From assembly GCA_973895155.1 (NCBI GenBank), contig OZ316894.1, positions 7,130,001-7,194,000 on the forward strand: a DNA stretch of 64,000 nt, given 5' to 3'. Below, one piece after another: positions 25,267 through 36,379 of this stretch. Origin of the DNA: Marsupella aquatica. Taxonomy: Eukaryota; Marchantiophyta. The position numbers and the translations under genes are program-made. Under the pieces are notes generated by a model, which saw only the letters and a list, made by a program, of their open reading frames with translations, was not told the origin of the DNA and did no database searches. Position 1 is the first letter of the stretch, and every line of letters begins with the position of its first letter.

Positions 25267-25278
25267 GCTCTGATACCA
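25267..25278 (-). other. Copia primer-binding site (tRNA-iMet type)
   Basis: The minus strand reads TGGTATCAGAGC two bases after the 5' LTR, the usual initiator-Met tRNA complement of plant copia elements. Confidence 0.88.
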
Positions 25279-25280
25279 CT

Positions 25281-25619
25281 TGTTGAGCATAGACGACATT
25301 CGTAACGGCAAGCCCATGAACCATCCAACGCACAATAGTTGACACAGAGAGATACGTGGTTCACCTCCACATGAGGCTACGTCCATGGGAACACACAAGA
25401 GCTTTATTGCACTCTAGGCCGACCGGCGATACCAAGCATCCACAGCACAAGCTCTCCCTATCTCTCAACTAGCTCCGTAACAATGAGCCTAAGTTCCACC
25501 AGGGTCTGGCATCAGCCCTGGCTATATACACAACAGCACTACCGCTAACATTAGCCTTAACCCGAGTTAGACTAACTGTGGTTAGCTCATGAGTCACAAG
25601 ACTAGAGCAATATCTAACA
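25281..25619 (-). repeat. Copia 5' LTR (339 bp)
   Basis: Full-length partner of the LTR at 6027-6289 with TG...CA ends, adjoining the primer-binding site on the inside and the AACCT target duplication on the outside. Confidence 0.93.
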
Positions 25620-25624
25620 AACCT

Positions 25625-26554
25625 GGGGCTCTTACTACAAACATGAATAGAGAATATGTTGTAAATGTGAGTTTATAATACCTTCTTTTGCCTCCTATGC
25701 TTTTAAATATTTATCTTGTTTATGTCAAAATTATCTATTTTGGATTGCATGTGGCCCCATAGAATCAAGGTCTAGGGTAAGCGGGGGGTAAGTTCCCTCT
25801 TGAACTGTCTGGCTTTGTCTCTCCTCTTGGACCCTACACTGATTTGCCTTGCACCCAGGCCAGCTCACAAGTCTCACCCAAGCCTCACTGTGGTGGGCGA
25901 AAGGGAGAGGGGTTGCAAACATGAGGGGTTAGGCACTACAAGCATAGAGAATTATCTTCTAGTAATCCTTCTGTCACCATATCTGCCGACAACTCATTCA
26001 TCCTGGCTTACTGAAGTTGTACCCTGTATTAGAGTTGTACATAAATGGGAAGGATGATAGACTTGGTTACCACTCCGACCACACCACTTTGATCATAGGC
26101 TAGAATTGAGTAACCAGACAATCTGCCCAGAAGTTGCTTAACCCAAAAAATACTAGGTGAGTTATTTCATTTTCTCCCTCTAGACTAAGTTGGCCTCTCC
26201 TCCTCCAGAGCTAAGTTTGTCCTCTTCCAAACTCAGGGTGACTTAGGGGAAAGCACCTAAGGGAGCCTCAATAAAGATTCACCAAGGTATGGCAAAGTCA
26301 GACTCTTACTCACCCTAGGCTTGAATTTAAATACTGGTCCACTCATCTTGGTTTCAGCCACTCTTCTTATAGCTCTTATGCCATTTGTTGCATATGATTT
26401 CCAAGAATCTACACACTATACTATCCAATCCCGCCTGCTCTCCTCATGGTTTGTTTACAATGTGGGAATAAATTCATGTTTGTTTGTCAATGTTCACTTG
26501 GCCAAAAACACCTCCATGGCAAACCCTTCCTGCCTCCTATGGGCACTCCTCCTC
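25625..26554. other. Host flank of the copia insertion, no gene seen
   Basis: Continues the host sequence interrupted at 6026. Short ORFs exist on both strands, none with recognised motifs. Confidence 0.45.
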
Positions 26555-26835
26555 ACCATCCCTGCCTCGCCCTTCACCTCTACACCTTGCCTCATCATCC
26601 ATGCCTCACCAACCGTGCCTCACCCTTGCCCTCTACACCTCGCCTTGTCATCCATGCCTCACCATCTATGCCTTGCCCTCTACACCTCGCCTTGTCATCC
26701 ATGCCTCACCATCTATGCCTTGCCCTCTACACCTCGCCTTGTCATCCATGCCTCACCATCTATGCCTTGCCCTTTGCACCTGGCCTTGTCATCCATGACT
26801 CACCATCCATGCCTTGCCATAGCCCTTTGTCCCTC
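26555..26835 (+). repeat. 47-bp minisatellite
   Basis: Units containing CGCCTTGTCATCCATGCCTC recur at 26641, 26688, 26735 and 26782 with an exact 47-bp period, and degenerate copies lie upstream. Because 47 is not a multiple of three, the array keeps all three plus-strand frames open for long stretches with the same cycling peptide. The ORFs across it are products of the repeat. Confidence 0.85.
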
Positions 26836-26896
26836 ACTCTGGTCATAATATTTTGGACTACCCTACATGTTTCAACCACAGCTGAGTTCACTTGGG

Positions 26897-28523
26897 TCAA
26901 TAACGATTATCAGATGAGACTGGGGAGCATGTTGATGATGGCGGAGACATGGTGGACGAGATTTTGGCTTGGGACACGATCTCTGCAGGGTTTCTCATTG
27001 TTCCCCCCAACGCAGTACTGGATCTTCGTGGTGACAGCTCGGCCATCGTGTTCGTGCTTGCCTCAGTGTCTGTGGGAAGTGATGGCGGGTGAGGGTAAAA
27101 TATATCACGATAATGATGAGGAGTGTCTAGTCGTCCACCAGCACCATCTGATTTGAATTCCTTTTCCATCTTCATCACAGCTGCAGATCCTGACTGCTGA
27201 AGAGTCGGTAACAACATCGCCAAGAGCTCTGAAACAAACTTCGTGAGCTGTTGGCGCATCTGCCTGCTCACCTCATCCTCTAGGGCCCTCGCTATTGTTG
27301 CGTTGATCTTTGCTACATGAAGTTGTTCCTTCCACAATTGCGCGAGGGGATGATGGTGATAAGGTAGTTGCTGTTGCTGCTTTAGTCTCACTTGACTGGA
27401 AGGTTAAGAGGAGATCCCACAACGACTGGTTTGTTGTTGCCATCACAACTTTAGCGGCACTGGAAGGTAACAGGAACTGGAAGATAAACCGCAAGTGTTG
27501 CACAATGAGTGTCACTTTTCCGAGGAGGCTAACGTCTCCAAGCTGATATGTTTTATGCCATCTGGATATGGCTCTTTGGGCGCTCAAACACGGGGTTAAG
27601 AGTAGAAATCTCCTCTCCTCTTTAAGGAATTCCGCCACCTTTGTAAGAAATTGCAACACCGATTCACAAAGCTCTAAGATGTCCGGCCTTATGGTTTCCA
27701 AAAGAGATATCTTGACTAAAATGTCTAGAAACAGATCAAAGCCTGCAATTCCAGAGCCACGCCCAAAATGCTCAAGTAATATTCTGATCCAGATGTATGA
27801 TTCTTGTGCATGCGTAGTACATCTGCCGCATCCGCACGATGAGTCGTGGCTGTCGCTTTGGTCTCTAGGCACATGTCTGGTGCTGTTTATGCCTGCATGG
27901 CTTCTCTCCAGATGTGAAGAAGACATTGTCGGCAAAATAGCCAATGCCTTGGTGTACTGGCGATGATTGAAAAGTATCCACGGAGGGAGCGGCCTATGCA
28001 CGGTGAGCTTATGAAACAAGCTATCTTTATCCACCGCAGTAGTTAGCGAGTGCACAATGGCAATGGCATTGTTGACCCGTTCAGCATCGATAGTTTGTGA
28101 ACTGTTTGTAATTTGAAGTGATTTTATTACGCACTTGGCCAAATCTGCCGTGAGCGCCATACAGTAGAGGACAATGTCGTTTTCAGTTGGCGATTTTGTC
28201 CAGCAAGGCGGATCGTGTATGTAATTCTCCAGCAAAGTGGGTAGTCCTTCCGAGTAGAGTTGCTTGAAAGATGCGCGCTCCTTGCAAGCCGGATCCTCCC
28301 TCTCTTCCATTTTAGCGGCAGCGTATAAACACTCAAATAGCGAGCTGAGGTCTGCACGGCCTTTCCCTCTGCGGAATGATTCCAACAATAAATGCACTTC
28401 ATCGTCAAATCTTTGCTTCGAGGCTTCGGTTTCAAACTTCTCCGCCATCACCTCTGAATGCCTAGCAAAGCTCCATTTGTTCATCAACTCTGGCCTGGAA
28501 TAGGGATACTCAAACCACTCCAT
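26897..28523 (-). CDS. Unrecognised helical protein, probably two exons or frameshifted
   Basis: A long minus-strand frame opens at ATG 28523 (MEWFEYPYSRPELMNKW) and keeps protein-like composition to about 27395, where a different frame carries the coding character on to 26897 (QQQQLPYHHH, then the helical EDEVSRQMRQQLTKFVSELL). The switch lies near TTAACCTTCCAG, which could be an intron acceptor, but I found no good donor, so an intron and a 1-nt frameshift are both possible. The first part (~375 aa) is rich in amphipathic helices, with a Cys/His-bearing low-complexity linker SCGCGRCTTH. I do not recognise a family. The helical-repeat look (WIRILLEHFGRGSGIAGFDL) loosely recalls the armadillo-like N-termini of very large ubiquitin hydrolases; this is speculation. 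Confidence 0.55.
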
Positions 28524-28569
28524 GATTGTCCTGTTTTGTTTCTCTTTCCTTGACTCACAATTCACAATT

Positions 28570-29740
28570 CTCTCGCTACCATGCTCGCAATTAAATTCCC
28601 GGAGCGCCTGAACGAAACGGTGATTTCACAATTCAATTCTCAATTGTGCCTTGCTCAAATAAAATCTTTGCTTAGGCTGAACTTTGACAGTGGGCTATAG
28701 TCCGAATTAAGTCAGACCATGAAAATGATTTTTCTCATTGTAATTATCAAAAGGGCATAATTTGACAAAGAGTACACTGTCAAGATTTGATAAATTCTTT
28801 ATGAAGACTCGCCTCCACCTTTACTAAAACAAAAACAAGAGTGAATGCACATTCTTTTGAATGTTCATAGAGATAATAACAAAGGACAAAAGTAATTATG
28901 TATGATCATCGGACATATATAATATCCCATTCACATACATATTGGTGGGGCCCTCTATGTCAAAAAATAGTAATGCATGATATCATTTTGACATACATAC
29001 TATCCCATTCACTTACATTTTGGTGGGGCCCTTTCAGTCACGGCTTCACTCTAGAAACCTAGAACCCAACTCTACCTTCTCATCCCAAATTATTAGTAAG
29101 ATTAGTAAAAAATCTCCTAGGATATTCAATGTCTTAAGGTCACAAGAACATTATGGGCAATACTAGCCCCTCAAAACTGGAGCTGAAAGTTTCATTTCTC
29201 GGCACACAATGGAGTGTGAAGAATGTACCAAGTTGTATCTAAAATGAAAACACCCAAATTTATCTACCTTATAGCAAAATCAATCTTATTGGACCCTTGA
29301 CTCTTGACTACTTTAAGTCTATATACAATCTGAGGAGAGTACAAAAGACGGAATAGAGGTCCTTTGGCATGACCAAAACCTTTGTCCATCCCCCTTGCAT
29401 TTCTTTAATTTGGTCATGAGGGAGGGACCCATAAGAAAAATCATTGCCACTAAGAATTGGTTTTTTACCCCGTTCCAGAATAGCCATGCCTCTAGATTAT
29501 GGTCATTTGCCTGGCAGTGGACCTACTGGCCTTCTTTCCCGGTCTTTCAGGTTAGCAACTTAGGGGGTCTCAAATCTCAAAATTTGATGGACCTTAATAG
29601 TAGTTAAGGTTAGGGGCAGAAAAAATTATAGATCACCATATTCATGAACCAAATCTTTTTGCCATAAAGATTGGTCATAAGTCACTCTATAGGTTAGTGA
29701 AAAACGAAAAAGAAACCGTTACACAACCGTATCAAAAAAA
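28570..29740. other. Intergenic, short duplications only
   Basis: AT-rich and without supported coding. The segment ATCCCATTCACWTACATWTT followed by TGGTGGGGCCCT appears twice (about 28923 and 29001). Confidence 0.45.
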
Positions 29741-29744
29741 GCTG

Positions 29745-29960
29745 AGGTCATTTGTTTATGGCCAAGAACCACGTCCTCTCACTAAGGGGGAAAAAAGCTA
29801 TGGCTATTTGTTTATGGCCCAAAACCATCATCCAATTTCAGTACTCGGAAAAAAAGATATGGCTAGTTGTTTATGGCCCAAAACCACCATCCTCGTTCAG
29901 TTCTGGAAATAAGCTATGGCGTTTTGTTTAAGGCCAAAATCCATCGTCCTCTCTCAGAAC
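29745..29960 (+). repeat. ~57-bp tandem repeat, four copies
   Basis: The anchor TTTGTTTATGGCC or a variant occurs at 29751, 29807, 29866 and 29923, with CATCRTCC and a GGAAAA tract in each unit. Units are diverged by substitutions and small indels. Confidence 0.75.
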
Positions 29961-30112
29961 GGAAAATTGTCCCATATTTTAGTACAGTCCTTTACTGAAA
30001 ATTGCATCTCAAGCTTTCGAGAATTTTGTCTGGCAAAGTGAGTGAGTGTTCTGGCCAGCGATTCGGTGGGCGTGACGAAAACGTTGGGATTGGCAATAGA
30101 GGAGAAATTGCA

Positions 30113-30285
30113 ATGTGGGCTACAACGGCCATGGCAAGTCCAGCACTGTCGGTGGTCTCTCAGGCGATGATTGTGAGAAGATGTGGACAACCGTGTATTC
30201 CGTCGGCGAGCTTAGCGGAGAAGGTCTCCATTGTGTCGATTCAAGGTGCTTCCCAGTTCTCTGTATGTTCAGTTCTTGGCTGAGT
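30113..30285 (+). CDS. Possible first exon with plastid-transit-like peptide
   Basis: A short ORF from ATG 30113 reads MWATTAMASPALSVVSQAM and continues Ser/Ala/Val-rich with few acids, resembling a chloroplast transit peptide. A possible donor CAAG|GTGCTT follows in frame near 30245. No matching downstream exon was recognised, so this may be a gene fragment or chance. Confidence 0.22.
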
Positions 30286-32252
30286 TCCGTCGGAGTTTTG
30301 AACCCCGTAGAGGACATGGAGTTTTCCTTGAGACTGCAAAGCTAGGTATCATTTCGTATCCCACATTCTGGACATCACGCGAGAAGGAAAGAGAAGAAAA
30401 TTGAGAATGAGAGTTGTCTATTGGGACCCAAGCAAGGCAGAGGACCAACGATGTCAAAGACTTCCACAAACATGTGTATTGTTTATCCAGACAGAAATGC
30501 ATAGTACTGACTTTGATTGAAGTCAAGAGTGATGGAGTACGTGCTTTGTTTACGTATTGATTGAATTGGGACAGTTGAGAAGAATCGGTTGTTGGTCTAA
30601 ATCCATAACCCCGTCTTCGTCGAATTGTTCGCTTCTGGCTGGCCTTCTTTGGATTTTGTACACAACGTCTGCAAAATGATTTTTGAAACAGGGGTAAGTG
30701 CTGGTTGAGCAGATGAAAGGCAAGAGGATAAGCAGAAGCGTGGCGCTTGGCGGGATGCCAGGCGTGCCATACTCACTTCTGGGGTGATAGCCGCTGTGCA
30801 ATTCGCCGTCGCAAGCGGCGACTATGCAATTGCTGACGTTAGAATTTCCCTATCCAACATGCAAGCCACCTCTGTCGCATGCCCGGGTACGAATTTCGGA
30901 TTCAATTTTACAAATTTTTCAAACTAATGGAAAGGCTTCTTTCCAGGAGTTTTTAATGAAACGCTTCAAAATTATTTGGATGATGAGAGACAACTAGAAG
31001 GATACCAGAATCGCCACAGGCTGCTCCGGGTTAGATCTGGGTGGAGTCTTTGATCATCAAAGAAGATTATAGGGACATAAGAATCTACACAGGATGCTTT
31101 GTAAGAAGGTCGGGGTTCACGACGGTCCAAGCGTTCTAAAATGGCGAATGTCTCATTGTGAATGCAGCACTTGCTTACAGGAACATTACAGTGGATCTTA
31201 GAGTCCCGTCATACTTACTTGGCAGTGAGCATTGTTCTGTCATCTCGTCGCTTCGTCCACTGATCTTTGGTTGGGTGCAAGACAGAGGGTCAAACAACTG
31301 TAACAGGAGGTACATCGTTTGGAGCTGCTTGCTTCCGTATTACCGGGGACGCCATGAATCCTGCAACGCAACCGGTTTACAATGCAGTAAGGACGGTCAA
31401 CCATATATCTGCCTCCAGGATTTTAGATATTTAATCACATATATGAGACACCTTCTCAGTTTAATTGCTGGTTTGTTTCTGGAACGTCGTGTCTACTTAA
31501 GAACTTAGTGACTTTACTTAAGAACTTAGTAGTTCAACAAATCATATCTTAATGCAATATTGAACTTTTAAAGATGCTGGAGGGAGTCTTTCAGACATTT
31601 TCTTGTCGTCAATACAACTAAAGTTTGAAGAGATCACACGGATTGCGTACCACGATAGCGTTGTTCGAACTGCTGGTACTGTCCTTCAACTTTGTGCTTT
31701 TGTTTGCCTCTACCTTCGAAATGCAATCCGAGCAGTTTGAATTGAAGTATGCATGCATGTTGGCTTTTTCTATATACAGGACATATTTGGCAGAGTTTAT
31801 GATGCGCAAGGAGAATCCGCCCTGGACGCAGTAATATCTTGAGTGACCTTTTGCTCCCTCGTATTGTCTATTCGCCTTGTCATTGTGTTCTCCTCTCCGC
31901 CTGGAACACAAGGATGATCCGAGCAGTTCGTATAACATCTTGTTGGACGCTCATTTTCAAAGGGATATACTGTGTATGAGGCTTTTGTAAGGACAACGAA
32001 GTGTTTTTGTATTTCAGGTTGAGAACCTGCGAATTGACACCATTGCAGAGCTTCCTCCTGGCAAGTCTAAGGTGAGAGAAGTGTAAGATTAAGGCGCAGC
32101 AGTTCATTAAACCCTACTTTTGATGTGCCTCGGTTGATATCTACTAAGCCGATTTCGATATCAAGGTTAGAGCATAGGCAAAATTTCAAGTGGTGCAAAT
32201 TAGACTAGGCTCTTTCGCAGTGGGTGTAATTGCATTTCGCACTTATATGCAG

Positions 32253-32357
32253 GTCAGCTTCCAGATTACTGTAAATGATGATCAAGCAAAGCTTGGGCCT
32301 CTTGAGCTGAGAAACTTCAAAGCAACTGGATATCTTGGGAAAGTTAATAACAAACAG
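32253..32357 (+). CDS. Possible isolated internal exon
   Basis: A 105-nt open segment is bounded by TATATGCAG| and AACAAACAG|GTGAAA and encodes a protein-like 35-residue stretch (VSFQITVNDDQAKLGPLELR...). Both splice sites look good and the length is a multiple of three. Partner exons were not identified. Confidence 0.22.
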
Positions 32358-32790
32358 GTGAAACTGTTGACCCTAAGCGTAGGCCAAGATCTCCAGAATT
32401 CAGCTTTTCGTGTTACAATTTGCACCTCTTGTCAACTGTTCAACGGCTGGTGGATTTGTGTCTATTAGTCGATGTATATTGAGTTAGACGACGTGTGGTT
32501 TGTTGAATAATTTGAAGTCTGGATTTGTGGAGAAAAGACAGCCTTCGAGACAACCTGATGGATCAATGTGGGAGCTTGCAGGGGTCAGGCCGATTTGATG
32601 ACATTGATTTTAGCGAGCTAGATGGGGAAGATTAGTCTTCAATCATGATCAGTATTCCCGCTGCTAAGTTTGAGGACAGTGTAATGACATTGCAGCTGTC
32701 TCTTTTGATAATGTCAGGAATTCTGTGCACTGTCATGCAGTTTGGGGTTAGTGTTGCAGCTGTCTCTTGATGAATCTTAACTCGATAAAC

Positions 32791-33081
32791 GGATTATTCA
32801 ATCCACGGAGTCCCAGAGAAGTTGAAATTGGTCCTCAGTGTGTTGGCCCAACACAATGTTGGTTGTTTGTGTATGTTTTTTACAAATGATCCGTTTTACT
32901 GGAGGTAAAGGCTCGCCAAAAATGCAGTCAGCCACGGATTATTTAATCCACGGAGTCCCAGAGAAGTTGAAATTGGTCCTCAGTGTGTTGGCCCAACACA
33001 ATGTTGGTTATTTGTGTATGTATTTTACAAATGATCCGTTTTACTGGAGGTAAAGGCTCGCCAAAAAGCCAGAGTCAGCCA
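32791..33081 (+). repeat. 145-bp direct tandem duplication
   Basis: GGATTATTYAATCCACGGAG begins at 32791 and again at 32936, and the two units are nearly identical through GGTAAAGGCTCGCCAAAAA. Few differences suggest a recent duplication. A 71-codon ORF spans the junction and appears to be incidental. Confidence 0.85.
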
Positions 33082-35344
33082 CACGTTTAACGCTTGGCAG
33101 TCAAATAAATATTCTGCTCTCCTTCGTGATTAGAATCGTCTGATTACGTCTTCAACGTTAATCGACACGTTCTCTAGGGTAGTCGATTTATTCCTGAGCA
33201 TGGCAGTCTATCACCAGAGAAAGCGAATCTATCGTCTGATTACGTCTTCGACGATTGATCATGTTAAAAGTAACTAATATCCGTACTCCCTCTGTGCTGT
33301 AGAATTCTGAGAAGTTCTAATATATCAAACACAGATTGCAGTGCGAACCTTCCACGAGCAATCAGAAGAAGAGGAACCTGTCAAAGTGCACAACGCACAG
33401 CCCCCAGAAGCGTTGTGATCCGTCAGTTGACAATGCAGGGCAACCCACGCACCAAGGGTTAGTTAGTTGATACTACGTCAGGGGCGAGTAGGTTCGTTGC
33501 TGTGATGAAGTCGTTTTCGGTTCTTAAAATCAAATCCAGGCCGCGCTGTAAAGACCGAAGCAAGTCAGGGAGTTCAATAGCAAGTGGTTAGAGTTGAGAC
33601 GATTCTTGTACTGGTGAGCTGAAGGAATAAATTGCCGGCGGGCTGTGCCGTCTGTGAGGAAGTGATCGGGCCGGGCAAAGGGTACCTTGAACGGACCTTG
33701 CACACTTGGGACCGAAAAACTCGCAAGCTGAGAACCAGCTTTCCTTCCCCGATTTGTTTGTAATTCGACTGCCAGGACTTTCTTGTTCACTGCTGCTGAA
33801 CTTAAGGACCACGTTGAATTTAGTGGGCCGTAGGTAGCAGATTGCGGTGTATTCCTTAGTTTGGATTTTGTGCTTCGATACTTCATAGGCTTGATCTGAC
33901 ATGATACCATTGTGCAGACGACAATAGGCAAAGCTGCGCCGCCATCCAAAATCTTGTATTGTACGTCAGAGACTTGCGCAGTTGTGCATTCGACATAAAC
34001 TATGTCGTGCGATCGAGATGGTAGTGCATCAGCAAACGCAAATTTGAGTTTATGTTAGTCAAGTGCAGCACGCAGACTGGCAAGACGAGGTCAGAGCTAA
34101 TCAAGATTCATTGGTTGCTACTTTCGGGGTTAATGGGAAGAATTGCAAGCATCCAAGATCATTGGTTGCTGTCCACCGACACTGCGGGACAAGAATGTTC
34201 AAATGCAAGAGCGGGGTTCAGGAACGTAGTCACACTTATGTCAAGTCCCTCTCCACCAAGTCACTGTAAGCCTCGTGAACGTGTTAATTTACCTGCTGGA
34301 GTAACGAATCGAGAAACTCATCGTCCTGATCGAGTGAGAGGCATTTTGTTTCAAGATGTGCCGGTAGGCCAGAAATGATCTGAAGGCATTATCGAGTCGT
34401 TTGAATTAATCGTACAGAAGCACTGCTCCACATTAGATCCCGACTGAGTGGCCCTCATCGTAATGTGATGACAATCTTGTGCCGACTTTTGGTCCCCAAC
34501 TCATTGCAAGAAAATCCAAAGCCAGCAGTTCGATCACGCACCCTACCACAAACTTACCGAGCCGCAAACTTACTTGTCTGAGACAGATCTAAAGAATGCC
34601 CAACGACGCAATACTCAAGCACATTCCTTTTACTCCACAACCACGTCTCGCACTGCCAAGCAAAATCTATAAACAGCTCTCTCGAAGTAAAGACTACTTC
34701 GGAAGTTTTATTTTATTTTTGTGCACCGACCTTCGCAATACAGTTTTCTTTACAATTTTCTTTCGGTTGATTTGACTACGTATTTTCTGCACTCCTTCGA
34801 TCAAATATAAATGTAGCCCAGCCCCGAGCACAGCCGGGTAGATACATCTCCATACAGACAGTTTGGAGAGGCAAATGTCGGGGCAAGGCATCGTAAAAAA
34901 TTGGTGCAGGTGGTTCCTCGATCCAGATTAACCCGTCCTCTAAGACGATAATTTTTTTGATTATACTCAAATGCATAGACTATAATTAACATCCTCAATC
35001 TAGCCCGTTTATTTCTGTACAAGCGACCCAGATTTGTCCAAGTTTATTCCCCCAAATCGATCGTGAGGGATGTCCAACAACAATACACGATATCAACAAT
35101 TCTCCTTCGATCGTAGGCCCCAAGTTGTCTGAGGTCGGAAGTTATTAACGATCTGCACAGCCTAGGCTGTAAACTTATACAGGGCCGCGTAGCTCGAATT
35201 GAAGACATCTCCCGCAGTAGCGTTTACGCTCGAAGCGGGCGCTTTTCCATGTTGTGTGTAAATCCTTTGAATAAAGGTGGTTTTGTAAAGAAATGATCTC
35301 CTGCAATAATCGAATCGTGTTCAATGGTCAGTTTTCACATCCAT
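33082..35344. other. No supported gene
   Basis: Competing short ORFs lie on both strands (for example minus 33902-33530 in two overlapping frames), without recognised motifs or clear splice structure. A small gene at about 33530-33950 cannot be excluded. Confidence 0.35.
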
Positions 35345-35951
35345 TCAGTTTATACGTACATGGAATGTCAGTCTTTCCCATGAGCCAAGTCTAGAGTCTT
35401 TGCTAATTTGACATATATCGTTCTCCGCTTGAAGGTCGCAAAAGTAACTGAACATGTATGGAGATGCGTCCTGTGAAATGAACCTGCAAGCCAGGCAAGC
35501 AAATAGTGAAAGGTACGAATTAGAGCACTTACGTGCTGCCATTGTGGCTGGTCGCATTGAGGAGGACCCAATTGATCGAATCGCTCTCCACTGGTACAGA
35601 AGCAAGAGCTTTACCCGTGACACGAGCTGCAGGACTGAATGTCTCCCAGCTTGGCTGCCCGCCATAGATGTCCTTCTGGGCAAGGAAAAAATGGAATCCA
35701 ATTTTGAGACCAATGCTGTTGTACAAGTCGGCACTCACGTTCGTGAGACTCCAAGTTGTGCCGTTGTACTGATAGATCTGGAAGCCAGTCCCGAACAGAA
35801 TCGTCTGCACCTTGTGGCCTGCCGGTACTTGCAACGCTGCTGGAATGGTGTCATCAATGCTTGAATAGTTGTAACCTCGGACCGTTTCTGTGCCCACCAG
35901 GACTAGGCACAACACTAGACAGACTACCAGGTTGGCTCTTGTACTCGCCAT
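35345..35951 (-). CDS. DUF3455-family secreted protein (two exons)
   Basis: Exon 1 is 35951-35533 and exon 2 is 35483-35345, giving 185 aa. The donor AGCAC|GTAAGT is ideal, the acceptor is CTTGCAG|, and the intron is only 49 nt. The N-terminus has a typical signal peptide (residues 1-26, VVCLVLCLVLVG core). The mature part shows the DUF3455 pattern: VPAGHKVQTILFGTGFQIYQ, ADLYN, GFHFFLAQKDIYGGQPSWE and DSINWVLLNATSHNGS, with several N-glycosylation sequons. Function of the family is unknown, and members are numerous in mosses and liverworts as far as I recall. The region after NATSHNGS normally continues with a VTYVQR-like strand and a C-terminal Cys; here exon 2 (FISQDASPYMFSYFCDLQ...) is more divergent, so the C-terminus may be mutated or mis-modelled. 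Confidence 0.8.
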
Positions 35952-36360
35952 CGCTGTAAGTTTGTAATGTCGGAAACAAACTGGCTGAATTCAGCTGCCT
36001 CTTCTTCGATTAATGTACTTGACAGTCCTCTTCAACCTTACAGTGTAAATTGCTTTCACTTTTCGAATGCAATCGTCTAATTAACCAAATACTCTGAAAC
36101 AAATTCTGTCAACCTGATTTCTACGCAAGTTGACTCAAATTAAAGGTGAAATGTCGAATCAAAATCAAAATGAACAAGCTAGCGCGCTCCCAATAATAAA
36201 AAAAACTGGAGAAGCAAGCAGTAGAAGGTCAAGTGAATTGAGCTTTGAATGTCCACCACAACCGCGACGACGAGTCTAGTATGAGAGTATACGTTCCCCT
36301 ATGTTCACACTCTGATTGCTCGTACGTTGTGTATGAAGTGAAATGATAGTCTCAGGAGAG

Positions 36361-36373
36361 CAGTTATATATGC
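36361..36373 (-). promoter_or_regulatory. Candidate TATA box of the DUF3455 gene
   Basis: The minus strand reads GCATATATAACTG about 410 nt upstream of the ATG. This would imply a 5' UTR near 380 nt, which is long but acceptable. No transcript evidence. Confidence 0.35.
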
Positions 36374-36379
36374 AGTCCA

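Larger units (their letters stand above)
6027..25619 (-). mobile_element. Degenerate Ty1/copia LTR retrotransposon, split by a CACTA element
   Basis: LTRs at 6027-6289 and 25281-25619 both run TGTTGAGCAT...CTAACA and are flanked by the perfect 5-bp target duplication AACCT (6022-6026 and 25620-25624). A tRNA-iMet-type primer-binding site adjoins the 5' LTR and a polypurine tract adjoins the 3' LTR. The minus-strand order is LTR, leader, gag, zinc knuckle, protease, integrase, RT, RNase H, LTR, which is the copia order. The 12.7-kb CACTA insert at 10526-23273 separates the first ~80 gag codons from the rest. The coding region is interrupted by stops and frameshifts, so the copy is not autonomous. 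Without the insert it is about 6.8 kb. Confidence 0.95.

Noticed and set aside
26321-27156. Large overlapping plus-strand ORFs (104-236 codons)
   Set aside because: They are generated by the 47-bp minisatellite; the peptide cycles identically in all frames, and the 3' part is antisense to the gene at 26897-28523.
29745-29960. CRISPR-like regular repeats
   Set aside because: Only four diverged ~57-bp direct tandem units without unique spacers, in a eukaryotic context.
30550-30801. 83-codon minus-strand ORF with a hydrophobic stretch
   Set aside because: No ATG at its start, no homologous feature recognised, and no supporting splice structure.
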